Assembly: GCA_008000375.1 (NCBI GenBank)
Contig: SMOI01000041.1
Location: forward strand, 106,760 to 170,759
Reading direction: 5' to 3'
DNA: 64,000 bases
Source of the DNA: Poteriospumella lacustris
Taxonomy: Eukaryota; Sar; Chrysophyceae; Chromulinales; Dinobryaceae
The notes beneath the pieces were generated by a model that was not told the origin of the DNA, did not search any database, and was given only the letters and a program-made list of their open reading frames with translations. The translations under genes and the position numbers were made by a program. Positions 60,690-64,000 of this stretch are shown one piece after another; the first letter of the stretch is position 1; each line of letters begins with the position of its first letter.

Positions 60690-60950
60690 GAATTTGTCTC
60701 GCGCCATCGATGCTCAGTGCAGGCCGAGTGCTACCGTTTGGAGTGCGTCAATTGATCAAGGAATATGCCTGTGGGGGTCCTTCATCAACAAAATGTGCAA
60801 TTATCGCATCGATTAGTGGTGGCGGGGGTGACGTCGACGCGATGGTGCCGAAGCGAGAGCGTTCAACCAACCGATTGAACTGTCGGTCAAGTGACGGCGA
60901 TGAATGGCCTGTTTCACACAAGCCCAGAGGTGAGGTGCAGAGGTGAGATA
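60690..60950 (+). pseudogene. Relic of a DUF285-family N-terminal module, plus strand
   Basis: AGRVLPFGVRQLIKEYACGG is preserved at about 60719-60778, preceded by a LxRAID-like remnant of LCLYR. After CGGPSSTK the LREAV and DINDW segments are lost. A RAFNQPIELSV-like scrap follows near 60862. No frame is kept. Confidence 0.7.
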
Positions 60951-61303
60951 CAGAGCCACTCGCTCAGGTACAGGACAGTTCCAGTGGGCAAAAAAGAGAT
61001 GTCCTGACGGTTCTGTGAAGTGAATGCAACGGAAGAGGTCCGAGCCTTTCCGATCCGTTCGGGGTCACTGTTCAGGTCCGATGATCCTTTCGGTTACCGA
61101 TCACCGCACAGACAAACGTCGGTAGTCGCAGTATAATGCCGTTGGTATTTTCTTCGAGAGCAATACCTCAATTACTGTACCTGCTTCACATTTGAGGCAT
61201 GGCCGTATATGGTTATAGTAGTGACGCTCAGCCCCACCCCGCACATTGAACAACTTACGTCGACATGGGGGGCATCCCACCTAGTGGACTTACAAGCTCC
61301 ACA
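60951..61303. other. Unassigned spacer 3' of locus 28
   Basis: No gene, repeat or strong motif seen. Confidence 0.35.
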
Positions 61304-62095
61304 CTACCGTCTTTGCAGCGCCTCTGGCAATGACTGTTGAAACGATGTCGCTCCCTCCAATACTCTCTCCCTGAAACGGGCACGACGTACGTCCCAAGTG
61401 TCCAACGGCTGGTTGAACGATGCGGCGCGATAGAACATGAAACTCATATTTTTAACCTGGCTCACATTCCACGCCGCTAACGGCTGGTTGAAGGAGGATG
61501 CTTCGCAAAACACGGAACACATACAGGTCACATGGCTCACGTCCCACGTATCCAGCGGCTGATTGAACGCCTCGGCCCCACTAAACATACCCATCATATC
61601 GGTTACTCGGCTGACGTCCCACGTCGACAGCGGTTGATCGAACGACGAGGCATCAGAAAACATACTGTACATGGTCGTCACCCCACTCACATCCCACGTG
61701 TCTAACGGCTGGTTGAACACAGCCGCATTGTAGAACATGCCGTTCATCGAGGTGACGTTCCGCACGTCCCAACGGTCTATGCGATCATTGAACGTGCTCT
61801 TTTGAAAGAGCCGAGACATATCCGTCACCTGGCTCACGTCCCAATCGTTGATGTCCCCGTACCGTTGGAAGGCAAGAGCTCGGTCGTCGCACCACAGCTT
61901 CACGGCCTCTCGTAGCGCCTTGTTGTCGAGCATAACCCAGGCATAGTCTTTGATCAGTTGCCGCACGCCAAACGGCAAGATACGGCCTCCGCATTGCTCG
62001 CTCACCACGCGATACAGACACAAGTCCAATTCCATTTTGATCGGACGGCAAGAAGTACGACCAGCTTCATCGCATGGTGCTTGAGAGGTCGCCAT
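61304..62095 (-). CDS. BspA-like/DUF285 repeat protein, locus 28
   Basis: An intact 263-residue frame from MATSQAPCDEAGRTSCRP at 62095. Module: LCLYRVVSEQCGGRILPFG, VRQLIKDYAW, then LDNKALREAVKLW as in locus 17. Six units opening FNDRIDRWDV, with a FDQPLSTWDV unit. It ends VLEGATSFQQSLPEALQRR. Its 5' flank and the NYN gene beyond form one block with near-identical counterparts at locus 25 and 49.6-51.6 kb, but the coding region itself is not the closest match to locus 25. Confidence 0.87.
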   Translation of the reverse strand: MATSQAPCDEAGRTSCRPIKMELDLCLYRVVSEQCGGRILPFGVRQLIKDYAWVMLDNKALREAVKLWCDDRALAFQRYGDINDWDVSQVTDMSRLFQKSTFNDRIDRWDVRNVTSMNGMFYNAAVFNQPLDTWDVSGVTTMYSMFSDASSFDQPLSTWDVSRVTDMMGMFSGAEAFNQPLDTWDVSHVTCMCSVFCEASSFNQPLAAWNVSQVKNMSFMFYRAASFNQPLDTWDVRRARFRERVLEGATSFQQSLPEALQRR

Positions 62096-62845
62096 GATGG
62101 TGGTGGTGGAGCGTGGTTAGGGTTGAGCGTTCAATAGAATGTGGCTTCTTCGACAGAGAAGAGACGAACTGCAGCGGTGAAAGATATTTCTTGATGATGA
62201 TGACGTACAGAGAGAGCAGTACAAATGGGATCGTTGGATGCCCGGCGACTGTTGCGCGTTCAACAGGAAGTATGATCAACATGTGTTCTGGTACATCTCG
62301 TGGTGGGAAAAAAGTAGATATGTACATTTATAATAAACCTTGCCGTGTACTGTCGGACGTTTCACAATCACCACCGCCGTCTCTTTCTCCCTCTCTCTCT
62401 CTCTCCCCTCTCCCTTCTTCGCACCTCCAGGGACTGTACCTTTGCTCGTAGCTACTAGTAGCTCGTAGCTAGCTCGTAGCTAGCGATACTTACTAACCTA
62501 CCTGTGAGTATTCTGTACCCCTATTGGCAGCAATGATCTGAGACGATTGCTCCGAGCCGTTGGTGTTGGAGTCATCTGTGTCACGGTCTGAGTCACCCGA
62601 CGTAGGAGAACACGAGGAGTAAACCACGTTATTTACTGGAGAAGGCCAAGTGCACCATCGCGTGGCGCGGGGGGAGAGTTGTATTAGTACGCAATACTAC
62701 AGCACGGGTGGGGGTGGGGGTTGGGGTTGGGGGAAGAGACACAGGAGGCACAAGTGTGTGCAGGTTCTTAACGAGAGAGGCTCAAGCCACTGTTGCATGC
62801 GATCTACTGGTCGGGGAAGGTGGTAGCGGATCGCCGACGAGGTCA
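62096..62845. other. Spacer between locus 28 and the second NYN copy (copy 2 of the duplicated block)
   Basis: Near-copy of 49594-50366 with small indels (AGCTAGCTCGTAGCTAGCGATAC has an extra AGCTCGTAGCT unit here). No gene is supported. Confidence 0.6.
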
Positions 62846-64000
62846 CTATCGCTGAGCTAGGACCCACCTAGTGCGACAACGGCCACGGTCGGATCGCCTT
62901 CGACGTCGGTGTCCGTCTTCGTCTTCGTCTTCGTCTTCGGCATCGCCGTCCACCGTCGGTGCGGCCACGGCCACGGCCACGGCCACAGGCGGGACCCGCT
63001 GCCCATCGATAGGTCGTGTGGGAGGCGAAGGGCTGCCACGGGGCTCCGCGGTCTCGTCGTCCGGTGTCGCTGACGTGCCGTCGTCCACAACAACAGCCAC
63101 CACCCCACCCAGCGGTTGTTGGAAGGTGATGTACGCTCGGAACGTGTCCAGATAGTGCAGACTAAAGCGCCCGCAGTCGGCGGCATGCACCTGCTCCATC
63201 GCGCGATACTTGTCGCTGGTGCAGCCTCGCCACGCCCACACCTCGACTTTCCACCCGTGTCGGAGCGCCTTCTCTGCCGACTTCACAAACGATACGCGGT
63301 GTCCGTCATAGGCATTCCCATCCCCCGTGACGAGGACGAGCGTATGGGCCTGCTCGGCGTACTGGACGATGGTTGCGTCGATCATGGAGAAGAGGAGGCC
63401 ACCGGCATCGACGGCCTGCACCGTGAAACCCGCGTCCTGCCACTTCTTCCACACGAAACTGCCCGCAGACGGCTTCGCGCCAAAGACGATGCGCGTTTGG
63501 CAGCAGCGGCTGTTGATCACCGCGCGCGAGAGGGCCCCGACCTTCAAGCGGACACTGAGATCGCGCGGATTGCTGTTGGTGGACAGCGGGGGGCCACCAC
63601 TGTCGACCGCCGTCAACCTGCGGCTGGTCGTCTGGGCACCGAGATAGACGTTCGAGTTGTCCACGAAGACGTGGACGTTCTCTCGCTTCAGCGCCTCGAT
63701 CTTCACCCGCAGGGGATGCGGTGACTCGTCGTCGTCCGCGGTGTGCAGCAAGGCCTCGAGCTCAACCCGCGCGACCGCGAGCGCATAGGCCGAGGGCGCG
63801 CTGATGGTGATTTCCGCCGCTTGGGCCGCCGCCTCGGACACCCGAATCCCCACGCCCAGTTCCCGTTGGAGACAGCTGCGGTTGGCTTCCACGTAGCTCA
63901 GCTGTGCCGGCGGACACGCGATTGTACCGCTGGCTGTGTCCGCGCGATCGCTTAGTCGCTCGTGGTGGGTCACCGTCACAGGCGACGGTGCTCGGGGCCC
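62846..64000 (-). CDS. NYN-domain RNase-like protein, copy 2 (5' part beyond window)
   Basis: The frame is open to the window edge and corresponds to most of exon 3 of the copy at 50367-52503. I see almost no differences from about 63400 to 64000. Changes concentrate near the 3' end: the His/Gly insert after TGDGNAYDGH is absent (DGHRVSFVKSAEK), the Asp/Glu microsatellite is shorter, and MIDETIAQY reads MIDATIVQY. VFVDNSNVY and VLVTGDGN are intact. The 5' exons lie outside the window. Both copies look functional, implying recent duplication or conversion. Confidence 0.78.
   Translation of the reverse strand, partial: GPRAPSPVTVTHHERLSDRADTASGTIACPPAQLSYVEANRSCLQRELGVGIRVSEAAAQAAEITISAPSAYALAVARVELEALLHTADDDESPHPLRVKIEALKRENVHVFVDNSNVYLGAQTTSRRLTAVDSGGPPLSTNSNPRDLSVRLKVGALSRAVINSRCCQTRIVFGAKPSAGSFVWKKWQDAGFTVQAVDAGGLLFSMIDATIVQYAEQAHTLVLVTGDGNAYDGHRVSFVKSAEKALRHGWKVEVWAWRGCTSDKYRAMEQVHAADCGRFSLHYLDTFRAYITFQQPLGGVVAVVVDDGTSATPDDETAEPRGSPSPPTRPIDGQRVPPVAVAVAVAAPTVDGDAEDEDEDEDGHRRRRRSDRGRCRTRWVLAQR

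Noticed and set aside
1-64000. Bacterial origin, suggested by BspA-like repeats
   Set aside because: GT-AG introns in the other genes, U-box and Crinkler-type proteins, long spacers and the absence of operons or ribosome-binding sites point to a eukaryote. I found no lipoprotein or cell-wall anchor signals on the repeat proteins.

Overview
The window looks like nuclear DNA of a single-celled eukaryote. The non-array genes read best with short GT-AG introns: 72 bp in a U-box/ARM gene, 82 and 84 bp in a KH-like/NYN gene, 92 bp in a two-copy orphan gene, and 112 or 169 bp in a Crinkler-type gene. Noncoding spacers are long, and I see no operons, ribosome-binding sites, tRNAs or rRNAs. Crinkler/RHS-type NTPases and large BspA-like families are known from several protist and fungal groups, so I do not name a lineage. 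All intron models are my reading of splice signals and phase and have no transcript support.

The window is dominated by one multigene family. I count 28 numbered loci, plus fragments, whose proteins share two parts. First is an N-terminal module of about 95 residues with the hallmarks LCLYR, C-G-G-R, ILPFGVRQ-x-IK-x-YA and LREAV-x-LW. Second is a run of 6 to 12 tandem 25-residue (75 bp) repeats of the BspA-like/DUF285 type, consensus FNQPL-x-TWDVS-x-VTNM-x-x-MF. Nineteen complete loci are open, one is cut by the left edge, and eight are broken by frameshifts, nonsense codons, insertions or deletions. Further relics lie between them. No copy has a convincing signal peptide at its family-supported start. 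The cellular role is unknown.

Layout: 1-20 kb holds loci 1-11, mostly minus strand, whose proteins begin MSIQRN or MPxQRN. It includes a perfect-looking 932-bp triplication (10554-13349) and a locus split by two unrelated insertions. 20.2-22.7 kb holds a 29-bp minisatellite with a run of N and the Crinkler-type gene. 23-43 kb holds loci 12-23 on both strands, mostly of the MATxQA/MTTxQA type. 40.5-47 kb is a decayed zone with an imperfect 130-140 bp inverted repeat, two copies of the orphan gene and N-terminal relics of the family. 47-50 kb holds loci 24-25 and a 92-bp tandem repeat. 50.3-52.5 kb is the KH-like/NYN gene. 54.4-56.9 kb is a U-box/ARM-repeat protein, a probable E3 ubiquitin ligase. 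57-62 kb holds loci 27-28 and relics, and 62.8-64.0 kb is a second, nearly identical NYN copy running off the window.

The striking picture is a repeat-protein family in active birth and death. Flanks are shared between loci, repeat units have been freshly amplified (three 75-bp copies in locus 18), genes look mosaic (locus 25 combines the 3' end of locus 23 with the 5' flank of locus 28), and pseudogenes are frequent. A rapidly diversifying intracellular recognition or adaptor family is a reasonable hypothesis, but only a hypothesis.
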